Shown here: positions 8,466 to 17,570 of the stretch, in pieces | Position numbering within the stretch: position 1 is the stretch's first letter | Layout: the number at the start of each line of letters is the position of its first letter | Source of the DNA: Phycisphaerae bacterium | GTDB lineage: Bacteria; Planctomycetota; Phycisphaerae; SM23-33 | Assembly (NCBI GenBank): GCA_011050235.1 | Contig: DRGC01000055.1 | Coordinates: 99,533-163,532, forward strand | DNA: 64,000 bases | Direction of reading: 5' to 3' | Translations under genes and position numbers: made by a program | The notes under the pieces: model-generated | The model's input: only the letters and a program-made list of their open reading frames with translations | The model's database searches: none | Told to the model about the DNA's origin: nothing

Positions 8466-10640
8466 TCAGGGGGTGAACTCGGTTCTGGCGATGACGTCTT
8501 CCTGCAGCGATTCCAAAAGGCTGGTGAAGTAGTTGGTGTACCCGGCAACGCGGACGAGCAAGTCGCGGTAGTCCTCCGGCCGCTCCTGGGCCGCACGCAA
8601 GGTGTCGGCCGAGACCACGTTCACCTGGATCTCGAAGCCGCCGCGTTGGAGATACGTCTCGATCACCCCGCGGGCGGCCTGTCTGTTGGCCGCAGTTGCG
8701 AACACCGAGTCGGAGAATCTCACGTTGTGCACGAGTCCGCCGAGCGTTTTGCGGTGTGACCACTTGGTGGTGGACAGCGCACTGGCGGTCGGGCCCGACA
8801 GCTCGCGCCCCTGGAACGCCCCTGCCCCGTTGGCAAGGGCCTTGTCCGCCAATCGGCCGTCGGGCGTGGCGGGTGTGTCGAACCCGAGCCATGCGTGGAA
8901 TTGCGAGCAGAAGAAACCTGGAACGTAGCGATGGCCGGCGACCTCGCACGCCTCGGTCGTTGAGCACAGAAAGTCAGCCCATCGGCGAGCGATTGCGTCG
9001 ACGCGCTCATCATCGTTGCCGTAGCTGGGAAGGTCGTTGACGATCCGCTGCCGGAGTGCTTCGCGGCCCTCGAAGTTGCTTTCGCACACGGCGTACAGTT
9101 CAGCCAGCGTCATCTCGCCGCTGGCGTACACCAACTCATCGATCGCCGCCAGGCCGTCGGCAAGATTCGCCAGGCCCACGAACGAGTTCTCCGCCCAGTT
9201 GTACCGGCAACCACCGCGGTCATGATCGAGGCCGCGCTGGAGGCAGTCGTCAATCAGGCAACTCGCGAACGGCATGCTCCACGTTTCGGCGCGCTCGTTC
9301 CAAGTCCGGTCCAACTCCTTCGCCGTGTTGGATACCTGCTGTTGGATGATGTCCCGGAGGCGCTGTTCCAGTTGGTCCAGGTCAGCGGCTGGGGGGCACT
9401 CGCCCTGGACCTCGCGGCGCATCGCTTCCAATAGCGCCTTCGGACAGTTCACGTACTCCGTGGCGACCCATATATTGCTGCTGCCGGCGGTCTTGATCTC
9501 AACACAGGTTGAGTTCATGTAGTTGTGCGAGTCTTCAACTGAAACGCCGTGATCCTGCAGCCCGGCCGAGATGGTCTCATCGTTGAAGAAAGCGGGACAG
9601 CCAATGCCCGATCCCAGCATCTTGAACGCAAACTCCATCAGGTCATCGGGGACGCCCTCGTGCCAGGCAATGGCCAACGAAGGATTGCGGAGCCACGTCG
9701 CCCGGCGCGCCGCCAGACACAGGTAGGTCAACGTGTTGGTCGTGTCTCGGCCGGCAGCGTCTCGACCGCCCACCATCACGGCATCGGCCAGCCCGATCGG
9801 ACATATCCGGTTGAGCTGGATGAACATGGCCGCGATGAGTTCCATCGCTCGTTGTGGGCCGATCCGACCCGCGGCGACGTCGGCCTCGTAGAACCGCGCG
9901 AGCGTTCGGTCCATCCGGCCATAGCAGGTCATCACGTGATCTTCGCCGACCCAACTGGCAATGAGGACGAAGTACATCAACTGGCAGGCTTCATGGAAGG
10001 TCGCCGGCGGGTCAATAGCTACTTTCTCACAGATCGTCGCCGTCTCCTCCCAATGCGCGGAGTCGTCAGCCTTGCTTCGGCAAGCAGCAGCCACGCGGCG
10101 GATGAAGGACTGGAACCCCCGCATCGCCATTTCGCAAGCGTCGTAGAAGATGCGCTTCTGCTCGTCATCGCCAGCCGCATCGCGGCAAGCGACGATTGTC
10201 TCCAGCAGGCCGACGACGCCGAGGGGAAGGATTTTCTCGTAATTGGGGTGGAAGTGCCCGGCGTCCCCGCCAGGGCAAAACGGAATATCACCGCACGCCG
10301 AATTGATGCGATCGATCTGGGCTGTGTCTGCATCGGACAGGCCGCGGACGAGGGGCTTGCCCACGATGGTTTCACCCGTTTCGAGCTGGAGGGGAATGTG
10401 AGCCAGGCGGACAGCAAAACGCCGTGCGCACCAGAGCTGGCGGTCTTCGTTTCGCCCGTATCCCTGCCATGCCTCGGCAACGGCAGCCACCACGGCCGGT
10501 GGCGACTCCCAATAAGGACCATCGTTCTTGTGAATACGGAGCGTTTCTTCCCGCAGCGCCTCGAGGTCCGGCGGCAGCGCCAGCGACAGCGGCTCGGCCA
10601 GGCCGGGAACACGGACCGTTCTCTGTCGCTGCTCAGTCAT
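8466..10640 (-). CDS. Glycyl radical enzyme (pyruvate formate-lyase-like, dehydratase-type residues)
   Basis: A 724-residue glycyl radical enzyme. The C-terminus carries the radical loop LLVRVAGYTNYFTSL with Gly700. The thiyl-radical cysteine is Cys379 in NSTCVEIKTAG, followed by Glu381. The Cys-X-Glu pair and a conserved GHFHPNYEKIL (His129) resemble diol dehydratases and C-N/C-S lyases such as glycerol dehydratase, CutC and IslA rather than true pyruvate formate-lyase. Families of this type are inactivated by oxygen, so this points to anaerobic operation. The dedicated radical-SAM activase is not adjacent. It starts one base after the GH32 stop and precedes the MttB-like gene. The substrate is unknown. 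Confidence 0.92.
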   Translation of the reverse strand: MTEQRQRTVRVPGLAEPLSLALPPDLEALREETLRIHKNDGPYWESPPAVVAAVAEAWQGYGRNEDRQLWCARRFAVRLAHIPLQLETGETIVGKPLVRGLSDADTAQIDRINSACGDIPFCPGGDAGHFHPNYEKILPLGVVGLLETIVACRDAAGDDEQKRIFYDACEMAMRGFQSFIRRVAAACRSKADDSAHWEETATICEKVAIDPPATFHEACQLMYFVLIASWVGEDHVMTCYGRMDRTLARFYEADVAAGRIGPQRAMELIAAMFIQLNRICPIGLADAVMVGGRDAAGRDTTNTLTYLCLAARRATWLRNPSLAIAWHEGVPDDLMEFAFKMLGSGIGCPAFFNDETISAGLQDHGVSVEDSHNYMNSTCVEIKTAGSSNIWVATEYVNCPKALLEAMRREVQGECPPAADLDQLEQRLRDIIQQQVSNTAKELDRTWNERAETWSMPFASCLIDDCLQRGLDHDRGGCRYNWAENSFVGLANLADGLAAIDELVYASGEMTLAELYAVCESNFEGREALRQRIVNDLPSYGNDDERVDAIARRWADFLCSTTEACEVAGHRYVPGFFCSQFHAWLGFDTPATPDGRLADKALANGAGAFQGRELSGPTASALSTTKWSHRKTLGGLVHNVRFSDSVFATAANRQAARGVIETYLQRGGFEIQVNVVSADTLRAAQERPEDYRDLLVRVAGYTNYFTSLLESLQEDVIARTEFTP

Positions 10641-10641
10641 C

Positions 10642-12060
10642 TCACCAGATACTCCGCATGGGATAGACGTTCATCTGATCTACGCGGACCGGGCCGCCGG
10701 TAACTCCGACGCTCAGCAGCGGCTTGGTTTCATCCTGATTCTCGAGGGTCTTCGGCGAGTAGACGCTGGACATCACCTTCAGGCCGCGGGGCCCGAAGAC
10801 TTCCACGCAGTTGACGTCGAAAAGGATGCGGAGCGTCAATGTCCCATCCGATTCCAACGGCCAGGAGTGCTCTCGATCGAGGACCCGCATCGTTTGCGAT
10901 GTGACATCGTAGCACACGATTTCCACCGCCTCAGCCCGAAATCTGATCGAGGTCGCCTTCCCAGGGTCGATCACGCACTCGATATCGAAGCTACGGCTAT
11001 CGAGCCCCGCCACGGCGTGGTCACCGGGCGCAAGCTCACCGGCGGGCAGTTGCAGCGGCGCTTCTCGCAGTGTCGTCAATTCGTCAACCGGCTGCCGGGC
11101 CAGACGGAGACCCACGTCCGTTTCGACCAAGGACAATTCCCAGGGGACACGGTACTGGCCGTTGAATGGATTGCCGGGCAGAACACACGCCCCGCCGAAG
11201 GGCGTGGAGGACCAGCTCACGAAGATGCGTCGGCCGTCCGGCGCGTCGGAATAGGTCTGGGTGGAATAGTTCCACGCACCGTCCTCGATCGGGATAGGGC
11301 CGAACTCGGCCGTGAAGGTGACCCCGTCGAACGACCCGATCACGTACCGTGCGCAGTCGCCCTCACCCCATTGGCCGGCCCCGGATAGGAATATCCATTT
11401 GCGGCGCGATTCATCTCCGGCGACCGGCATTTCGAACAGGTCCGGGCACTCGCAGTTGCCGGGCACCTCGAAGCGGCTCAGTTCTTGCCAGGTCCGTGCA
11501 TCGGGAGAACCGAACAGGCCGAACGTGTTGACGTCCAGGTAGAGGACCATGACCCATCGCTGGGTCGGCTCGTGCCAGAACACCTTCGGGTCGCGGTTGG
11601 CGCCGATGACGTTTTCCAGCACGGGGTTGCCGTCAAACTTCGCCCACGTGCGGCCGCTGTCGGTCGAGAAGGCCAGGGCCTGGGTGGTCGGCTTGGGCGG
11701 CTCGACGCAATCGCCCGCGGCCGTATAGAAGGCCAGCAACGGCGGACGCCCGTCAACGCCCAAACCGCTGGTGTTGTGCCAGTCCACCGCAGCTGAACCG
11801 GAGAAGCACGTGCCCAGTTCATCGGGAAACAGCGCGATGGGCTGTTCCTTCCAATGGACCAGATCGTCGCTCACCGCGTGGGACCAGTGCATCGGTCCCC
11901 ACGTGGTGTCGTCGGGGTAATGTTGGCAGAAGAGGTGGTACAGGCCGTCATAGTAGACCAGACCGTTGGGATCGTTGATCCATCCTTGCCGCATGGAGAA
12001 GTGATACTGCGGCCGATAGCGCTCGCGCCGCGGCTTGGAGTTGGCCATTGTGTTCTCCAT
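10642..12060 (-). CDS. GH32 family glycosidase (fructan/sucrose hydrolase fold)
   Basis: A protein of about 472 residues with all three GH32 signatures: WINDPNG (Asp30, nucleophile), RDPKVF (transition-state Asp157) and ECPDLFEM (Glu204, acid/base). A five-bladed propeller is followed by a beta-sandwich ending in LRILFDVNCVEVFGPRG. It should hydrolyse beta-fructofuranosides, although in a sulfated-glycan operon the true substrate may differ. The start at 12060 keeps a 10-bp gap to the gene upstream; an alternative ATG at 12048 has a well-placed GGAG. No signal peptide, so an intracellular enzyme is expected. Confidence 0.9.
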   Translation of the reverse strand: MENTMANSKPRRERYRPQYHFSMRQGWINDPNGLVYYDGLYHLFCQHYPDDTTWGPMHWSHAVSDDLVHWKEQPIALFPDELGTCFSGSAAVDWHNTSGLGVDGRPPLLAFYTAAGDCVEPPKPTTQALAFSTDSGRTWAKFDGNPVLENVIGANRDPKVFWHEPTQRWVMVLYLDVNTFGLFGSPDARTWQELSRFEVPGNCECPDLFEMPVAGDESRRKWIFLSGAGQWGEGDCARYVIGSFDGVTFTAEFGPIPIEDGAWNYSTQTYSDAPDGRRIFVSWSSTPFGGACVLPGNPFNGQYRVPWELSLVETDVGLRLARQPVDELTTLREAPLQLPAGELAPGDHAVAGLDSRSFDIECVIDPGKATSIRFRAEAVEIVCYDVTSQTMRVLDREHSWPLESDGTLTLRILFDVNCVEVFGPRGLKVMSSVYSPKTLENQDETKPLLSVGVTGGPVRVDQMNVYPMRSIW

Positions 12061-12070
12061 GGAATCCGCC

Positions 12071-13276
12071 TCAGACCGTAACGGCGTAGATGTCGGTCCT
12101 CTTGTCTTTGGCGACGTGATACGCGATCCATCGGCCAGTAGGGTCGGTTTGCGGATGCGGATCCGAATACTGGCCGGGAATGCTGCGCCATTGGGTGGCG
12201 TGGGTGGCGATCGTCTCCAGGCGCGGCTGGTCCCGGTCGTAGTAAAGCCAAGTGAGCTTATCTTCGGACACATTGCCATCCAGGACGATCGCCGGCCGGT
12301 CCGGCGCCGCCGAGACGTGTCCATAAGCGCCCGCATCCGGGAGTTCATATTCCCTGAGGACCTGGCCGGACTTGTGAGTGATCCCAATGTAATACCCGCC
12401 CTCGCGCATGAAGGCGTGGTAGACGACGTGCTCGCCGTCCCAAGTCCAGGCCGCGTGTACGTGGAATCGCTGGTCGTTGCGGGGACACAGCTCGGTCAGC
12501 TCGCCGGTGGACAGGCGCAGCGTCCAGCACCGGGCGCTGATGCCATGATCGCCCCCGCACCAGAACAGGGGCGCGCGGTCGCGGTCGATGAGGACCAGGT
12601 CATCGTCGGTGGGGCAGTGAGGACAATGGGCGCAGCCCATGCCTTCATCTTCAAACACGATTTTGCTCTCGCCGCCATCGAGGGGGATTTCGACGTATCG
12701 CGTTCGCATGCCGCCGTCGGCGAAACTCTCCACATAGGTCTTGCTCGGACTCTTACCGGCCAGCACCTCCGGATGGGCCGGCATGAGCGGAAGCAATGCG
12801 TGGGTCTCGGCGGGATTGACGCTCATGGCGCCGTCGATCCAGTCGGCGCCGAAGTCATCGAGCAGCGTTGTCTCTTCAAGCGTGTCGAGGTGAACGCTTC
12901 GGATGCTTCTGCCAACGCCGAACACGGCTGTGCGGCTGCGGGGGGCGATACAGACTGTGATGCCGCTGATCCCCTTCCCGTCGAAGTACTCGGACGTCCC
13001 AATCTTGTGCACTCCCCACGGACTGCCCACGCCGTCGACCGGATCGGTCAGTTGCGTCAATTCACCGGACGGAACGTGGCATTTCATCATTGCGGTCCGA
13101 CCTTCATGGGCACGTGCGAAGATCAGCCACTCGCCGTCAGCGGTGAAGGCGGTGTTGGTGTGGTAGGTGGGCTTCTCGTTCCACAGGCCCATTGTCGTGA
13201 GCCGTCTTACGGTTCGCCCGGTCTCAGCGTCCTTGTGGACGCTCGACTCGTTCCACGTGTCGCCTTTATGTTTCAT
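12071..13276 (-). CDS. Oligogalacturonate lyase-like beta-propeller (PL22-like)
   Basis: A 401-residue seven-bladed propeller. The start KGDTWNESSVHKDAETG followed by VRRLT, the central stretch around CAHCPHCPTDDD, a RCWTL segment, and the downstream FHVHAAW resemble oligogalacturonate lyase (Ogl, PL22), which beta-eliminates short uronate oligomers in the cytoplasm. The histidine in VHAAW aligns with a conserved His of Ogl in the THEFW region. The C-terminus HPQTDPTGRWIAYHV is the usual last blade. The ATG at 13276 overlaps the preceding stop as ATGA, indicating translational coupling. Sequence is divergent, so the exact uronate is uncertain. Confidence 0.75.
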   Translation of the reverse strand: MKHKGDTWNESSVHKDAETGRTVRRLTTMGLWNEKPTYHTNTAFTADGEWLIFARAHEGRTAMMKCHVPSGELTQLTDPVDGVGSPWGVHKIGTSEYFDGKGISGITVCIAPRSRTAVFGVGRSIRSVHLDTLEETTLLDDFGADWIDGAMSVNPAETHALLPLMPAHPEVLAGKSPSKTYVESFADGGMRTRYVEIPLDGGESKIVFEDEGMGCAHCPHCPTDDDLVLIDRDRAPLFWCGGDHGISARCWTLRLSTGELTELCPRNDQRFHVHAAWTWDGEHVVYHAFMREGGYYIGITHKSGQVLREYELPDAGAYGHVSAAPDRPAIVLDGNVSEDKLTWLYYDRDQPRLETIATHATQWRSIPGQYSDPHPQTDPTGRWIAYHVAKDKRTDIYAVTV

Positions 13277-14385
13277 GAGCTCTCGTGGCTGCGGATGCGG
13301 GCAATGAGTTCGTTGCACTCGTCGCTGGTCTCAGCGTAACAGTGGACGATGAACCGGCCGTGCGACATAGTCTCAAGCACGGCATCCAGGTCCTCCGCTT
13401 CGGTGAGATCCTGGCAGACATCAATCGGCACGCGCTTGGACGCCTCGATCCAATCGTCATCGAGAATCTCCAGCACTTTGGGCGCCTTCATGTCGTAGAT
13501 GAAGTTCTGGACGATGATGCCTTCCATCTTGGCCACACTCGTCACCCGCGATACGCCCAGCGTATGATGGTGGAAGAACACCGGCCCAGCCTCGCGGCCG
13601 ATGCGGTCGATGTGGGGATGATTGAACCGCTCGCCCATCTCCACGGAAATGAGATCGACCGTATCGCCGTTGATGACGATGATGTCGGGTGAGCTGGTGG
13701 CCATGCCCCAAATGCCCGACGGCGCCTCGCGCAGCAGCGGTATCTCGTTTCTCAGGAAGGCGGCCGCCTCGATAGTCATGTCCGCACAGACCGTCATCAG
13801 ACGGTCGACCTGCTCCGGCTCGTCGTGCATGTCGATGAAGAGCTGGTTGCCGCGCAGGTCGTTGGCCAGGTCAGGCGGGCTTCTAAAGAAGTGCGGACTA
13901 ATGGCGAGCCCCGGCGTATAGGCCGACGAAAACCCGCGCCAGAACTCCAGGTCGTAGTGCACCCACCGGTTGTCCGGGTCGAACCGGAGTCGGTCAATGT
14001 CGTCCCATGTCTTCACAAAGGTATCCAATGAATAGCTCGTGCATTCGTGGAAGGACACCTCGCCACCGGTGAACAGTGACGCGGTCGACCCGACGCCGAA
14101 ATCGATCGCGTGGCAGGGAAGAGCGTCGTCATCCAACTGCTCGCGCACCGCCAACTCGTGCGTCGCCCACAGTGCGGTCTGGATTCCCAGGTCGTACGCG
14201 TGGTCCTTGAGGAACGGCTCGGACAGGAGTCCGTCGATCTGGCCTTCGATGTCGTGTGTCCTGGTCCGCTCGGGCTGACCCTCAGAGTAGCCGCCCAGTA
14301 TCAGGAAGTTGCCCTTCCCCTCCTTGAAGTATCGGTCCTGCCTGGCCAGTCGGGCTTGCCATCCGCGTCCGTTGTCATTCGCCAT
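13273..14385 (-). CDS. URO-D-superfamily protein (possible methyltransferase-like)
   Basis: A 370-residue TIM-barrel protein assigned to the uroporphyrinogen decarboxylase superfamily by its overall pattern: an N-terminal DLGIQTALWATHELAVREQ region, HIDRIGREAGPVFFHHHTLG, and a closing barrel segment HGRFIVHCYAETSDECNEL. Members of this fold include true HemE and corrinoid-dependent methyltransferases (MtaA, CmuA). A HemE role is unlikely in the middle of a sulfatase operon and without the HemE N-terminus. It overlaps the sulfatase before it by 11 bp and the lyase after it as ATGA. Confidence 0.7.
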   Translation of the reverse strand: MANDNGRGWQARLARQDRYFKEGKGNFLILGGYSEGQPERTRTHDIEGQIDGLLSEPFLKDHAYDLGIQTALWATHELAVREQLDDDALPCHAIDFGVGSTASLFTGGEVSFHECTSYSLDTFVKTWDDIDRLRFDPDNRWVHYDLEFWRGFSSAYTPGLAISPHFFRSPPDLANDLRGNQLFIDMHDEPEQVDRLMTVCADMTIEAAAFLRNEIPLLREAPSGIWGMATSSPDIIVINGDTVDLISVEMGERFNHPHIDRIGREAGPVFFHHHTLGVSRVTSVAKMEGIIVQNFIYDMKAPKVLEILDDDWIEASKRVPIDVCQDLTEAEDLDAVLETMSHGRFIVHCYAETSDECNELIARIRSHESS

Positions 14386-15847
14386 CTAGCCACCTATTCA
14401 CGATTGCCTCGTCGTCCTGATCATAGCCGGTGAAGCAGTTGGCCATGATTGTCCAATAGTCGCTCGACGGATTGTCCGCCAGCGAGTAGCTGCCATCAAC
14501 ATGCTGCCCGTCGAGGGCCTCCTGCCGCCACTGCCGGAAAGCGTCCTTGCAGTATGCCGTCCAGTCGCGATGTGTCTGATCGTAGTCGACAAGAGACCGC
14601 AAGTCGGCATCGAGGCGCTCGACCACATCAGGATGGTGCCCGCTCAGGTCCGCCAGCTCCTGCGGGTCGCTGTCAATATCGAACAGTTGCGAAGGCAAGC
14701 CGGCATAGGCGACATATTTCCACCGGTCCTTGCGAAGCATGTAGGCGGAGGTGTTCAAGGTGCAGCCCGTGAAGCACGCATAGGCCCAATCACGACTGCT
14801 GGCAGTGCGCCCCGTCGCCAGAGGCAGCAGGCTTTCCCCGTCGAGGCCGCTTCGCGCCGGTATCCCAGCCATCTCCATGAACGTGGGGCACAGGTCGATG
14901 AGTGACACCAGGTTGGTCACGCGCCGGCCAGGTTGGACCCCCAGACCGGTCATTACAAGCGGCACACGAACGGAAGCCTCAACCATCGACATCTTGTACC
15001 AATCCTGATGTTCCATGGCCATCTCGCCGTGATCGCTCGAGAATACGAAATAGGTGTCGTCGCTCAGTCCCGCCTCCTGCATCGCATCGTAGAGCGCACC
15101 GACCATGGCGTCGGCCTCGGCGCACATGGCCATGTAGATTCTGCGCACCTGTCTGACGGTGGATTCATCGAACCCGTACCGCCATGCCTTCGCCATCAGT
15201 TGGTACCGACGGGCAGGATGGTTCCCGCGATCGATCGGTGGAATATCCACCGCGTCTTCGAGGATCCTGCTGAGCCAGTAGTTGTTCGTATGGAAGGAGG
15301 CGTGAACGAGATTGGTGCTGACATAGAGAAACAGCGGCCTGTCCTCGCCGGCCTCCTGCTTGAGGAACTCGATAGCCTGGTCGACCAACTCCCAGTCGCC
15401 CTTGTGACAGCGCACCTCGTCATCATCGGCAACGGTGAAGCATTGAGACGGATCCTCGTCGAAGACGGGCTTGCGGACACCCGACGGCCCAAGCCACGCG
15501 CTGAGACGGGCAAGTTGAGTGTGCCCGCCCGACATATAGTCCAATTTTCCGAACGTGCCGACGGTGTGCGTCTTGGGTAGTTCATCAAGCAGCGACCACA
15601 TGCCCGGTTCCAAGCCCTTGTGGTTGTTCCAGCTCTCGCAGTTGTGGGTATACCGGCCGGACCACATGTTGGCGCGTGACGGACAGCAGATGGGATGAGA
15701 GCAGTAGGCGTCGTCGAACATCGCGCCGGCCTGGGCGATGCGATCGATGTTCGGCGTGGCTGCCTGGAGTGCGGGGTGGCCCATCGGGCCGATCATGCGG
15801 CCGTCCCAGCTTTCGGCGTGAAAGAAGATGATGTTGCGCTTTGCCAT
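14375..15847 (-). CDS. ARSK-like sulfatase (candidate glucuronate-2-sulfatase)
   Basis: A 490-residue sulfatase with the formylglycine motif CCPSR (Cys54). Its sequence follows animal arylsulfatase K, as I recall it, unusually closely: ICCPSRANMWSGRYTH, ESWNNHKGLEPGMW, FGKLDYMSGGH, AMCAEADAMVG, SSDHGEMAMEHQDWYKMSM and NLVSLIDLCPTFMEMAGIP all have near-identical counterparts there. Human ARSK removes the 2-O-sulfate of glucuronate. The N-terminus has HAESWDGRM where most sulfatases have a DD/DQ pair, close to the SDSFDGRL of ARSK. No signal peptide is visible. It sits second in the seven-gene operon, 15 bp after another sulfatase. Confidence 0.9.
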   Translation of the reverse strand: MAKRNIIFFHAESWDGRMIGPMGHPALQAATPNIDRIAQAGAMFDDAYCSHPICCPSRANMWSGRYTHNCESWNNHKGLEPGMWSLLDELPKTHTVGTFGKLDYMSGGHTQLARLSAWLGPSGVRKPVFDEDPSQCFTVADDDEVRCHKGDWELVDQAIEFLKQEAGEDRPLFLYVSTNLVHASFHTNNYWLSRILEDAVDIPPIDRGNHPARRYQLMAKAWRYGFDESTVRQVRRIYMAMCAEADAMVGALYDAMQEAGLSDDTYFVFSSDHGEMAMEHQDWYKMSMVEASVRVPLVMTGLGVQPGRRVTNLVSLIDLCPTFMEMAGIPARSGLDGESLLPLATGRTASSRDWAYACFTGCTLNTSAYMLRKDRWKYVAYAGLPSQLFDIDSDPQELADLSGHHPDVVERLDADLRSLVDYDQTHRDWTAYCKDAFRQWRQEALDGQHVDGSYSLADNPSSDYWTIMANCFTGYDQDDEAIVNRWLDGE

Positions 15848-15862
15848 GCTGTGTGGACGTTG

Positions 15863-17248
15863 CTAGATACTGAGATCCTCGCTGAGTTGAGTGACGATCC
15901 ACTCGTTGCAGAGCGGATCGTTGGTCTGTCGCATCCAGTCGATGAGTCGGTGTCGCAGCCGCGTCAGCTCACCGGCACACGCGGGGTCGCCGGTGCGGTT
16001 GGTCAGCTCGTGCGGATCGCTGTCCAGATCATACAGCTCATCCTCGGCCGTTGCGTTCCACACGTACTTCCATCGCCGGTCCCGGACCATTCGCTGGCTG
16101 AACAGGCCGAACTGATTGCCGTGATAGGCGCTCAGGATGTCCTGCCGGTCGTTACGTCCGCCGCCCATCAGCGGGATCAGGCTCTGGCCCTGGAACGTCT
16201 CCGGTACGGGCGCGCCGGCGACTTCACAGAACGTGGTCGCCAGGTCAATTTCGTGAGAGACGAAGCTGTCGCACCGCGAGCCGGGCTCGATTCGGCCTGG
16301 CCAGCGGGCGATGAGGGGCACGCGCACCAGTTCATCGTACATGACGAAGTGCTTGTCGATCATACCGTGTGATCCGCACTCATCCCCATGGTCGGTCGTG
16401 TAGATCACCAGCGTATTGTCAACCAGGCCAAGCTCCTCCAGCGCCGCCAACACTCGGCCGATCTGGGCATCCATCAACGATATCTCTCCGAGGTATCGCC
16501 CGACGATGGGCGCCCAATCCTCCCACGTCCAGTCGTCGATCTTCCACGTTCGAAGCTGTTGCCGCTGGACGATGGGCTTGCCGTCGAGCGGATCGTCGAA
16601 GTTCGGCCAAGGCGGGATGGTCTCCGGCGGGTACATGCTTGCGTAAGGCTCGGGCACAATGTTCGGCAGGTGCGGCTCGGGCGGATCCCATCGGATGAAG
16701 AACCCTCCCTCGTGGTCGGCGCCCTTGCGCAGGTAGTCGATGGTCTGGTCCGCACACCAAGCGAGATGCGTTTGCTCGGGCGTTCGGCCGCTGACGGTCT
16801 CGCCGAACCAGCCGTTGGCGTATTCAGCGGGCGGACAGCCCTGGGACTCGCGCCACTGGTCGTAGGCGTCGTGGGAGGGAAACTCGCAGAAGCCGTAGGC
16901 GTCCGGCCCGCGCGTGGTCGAGACGTGCCACTTGCCGACGTAGGCGAGGTAGTAGTCCTGGTCGCGGAGTTGCCGGCTGAAGCTGGGCAGGCCGACGGGC
17001 GGTTCGGCCGGGGCTTCGGAGTCGGCGTTCATGATGTTGCCGTGCTGAAAAGACCACTGGCCGTGCAGCAGGCAATTGCGCGCAGGCGTGCAAAGCGGTA
17101 TCGGTGTGAAGGCGTGGGTGAAGTTCATGCCCTCGGCCGCCAGCCGGTCGAGATTCGCAGTTTCAATGAATGGATGGCCATTGACGCCGAGGCAGTCATA
17201 GCGGTGCTGGTCGGAGTGGATGAGAAGAATATTCGGTGATTTACTCAT
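15863..17248 (-). CDS. Sulfatase, Cys-type (CTPAR)
   Basis: A 461-residue sulfatase. The N-terminus NILLIHSDQHRYDCLGVNGH is typical of the arylsulfatase/choline-sulfatase-like group. The formylglycine motif is CTPAR (Cys53), metal ligands include Asp13 and Gln14, and TTDHGDECGSHG supplies the distal ligands. It is the first gene of the minus-strand operon. Two close ATGs (17257 and 17248) are possible and neither has a strong ribosome site; 17248 fits family starts. The open frame extending to 17602 lacks protein character. No signal peptide, so cytoplasmic. Confidence 0.92.
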   Translation of the reverse strand: MSKSPNILLIHSDQHRYDCLGVNGHPFIETANLDRLAAEGMNFTHAFTPIPLCTPARNCLLHGQWSFQHGNIMNADSEAPAEPPVGLPSFSRQLRDQDYYLAYVGKWHVSTTRGPDAYGFCEFPSHDAYDQWRESQGCPPAEYANGWFGETVSGRTPEQTHLAWCADQTIDYLRKGADHEGGFFIRWDPPEPHLPNIVPEPYASMYPPETIPPWPNFDDPLDGKPIVQRQQLRTWKIDDWTWEDWAPIVGRYLGEISLMDAQIGRVLAALEELGLVDNTLVIYTTDHGDECGSHGMIDKHFVMYDELVRVPLIARWPGRIEPGSRCDSFVSHEIDLATTFCEVAGAPVPETFQGQSLIPLMGGGRNDRQDILSAYHGNQFGLFSQRMVRDRRWKYVWNATAEDELYDLDSDPHELTNRTGDPACAGELTRLRHRLIDWMRQTNDPLCNEWIVTQLSEDLSI

Positions 17249-17570
17249 GCTGCCCATTACTGTACGCCAATGCGCGACGTCAGAGAAAGGGCCTTGGGGG
17301 TCGCAATGGGATCTTTCACCAGAACTGTAAGTTCGGTCCGCGGTCAGTGTGTCAAGGGCGAGGGTGTGACCCGGACCGGGCCCTGCACTGGCAACAGAGG
17401 CGAGCAGCTCGGCCCCGAGCGGCTCGACCCTTGGCGTCTGCAGTTGTAGACTGTTGCCCTGGATTTGCCAAACTCCTGCAGTGACGCTCCTATGGCAGAC
17501 ATGCGCGCTGCTGAACAGTGATGGCGGCGGCTGAAGAGGAAGCGAAGACAGGAATGGAAAGGAGATCGCG
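17249..17570. other. Divergent intergenic region between two catabolic operons
   Basis: This 322-bp spacer separates the minus-strand sulfatase operon from the plus-strand URO-D operon and must hold both promoters. I see no convincing -35/-10 pair, operator palindrome or small gene. A GGAG ribosome site for the plus-strand GTG is at 17561-17564. Confidence 0.5.

Noticed and set aside
8443..8967. N-terminal extension of the MttB-like protein
   Set aside because: It overlaps the end of the glycyl radical enzyme in another frame and is low-complexity; MttB homology starts at 8442.
14375..15847. Loss of metal-binding Asp in the ARSK-like sulfatase (HAESWDGRM)
   Set aside because: Animal ARSK has a similar unusual SDSFDGRL N-terminus, so this looks like a subfamily trait and not a defect.
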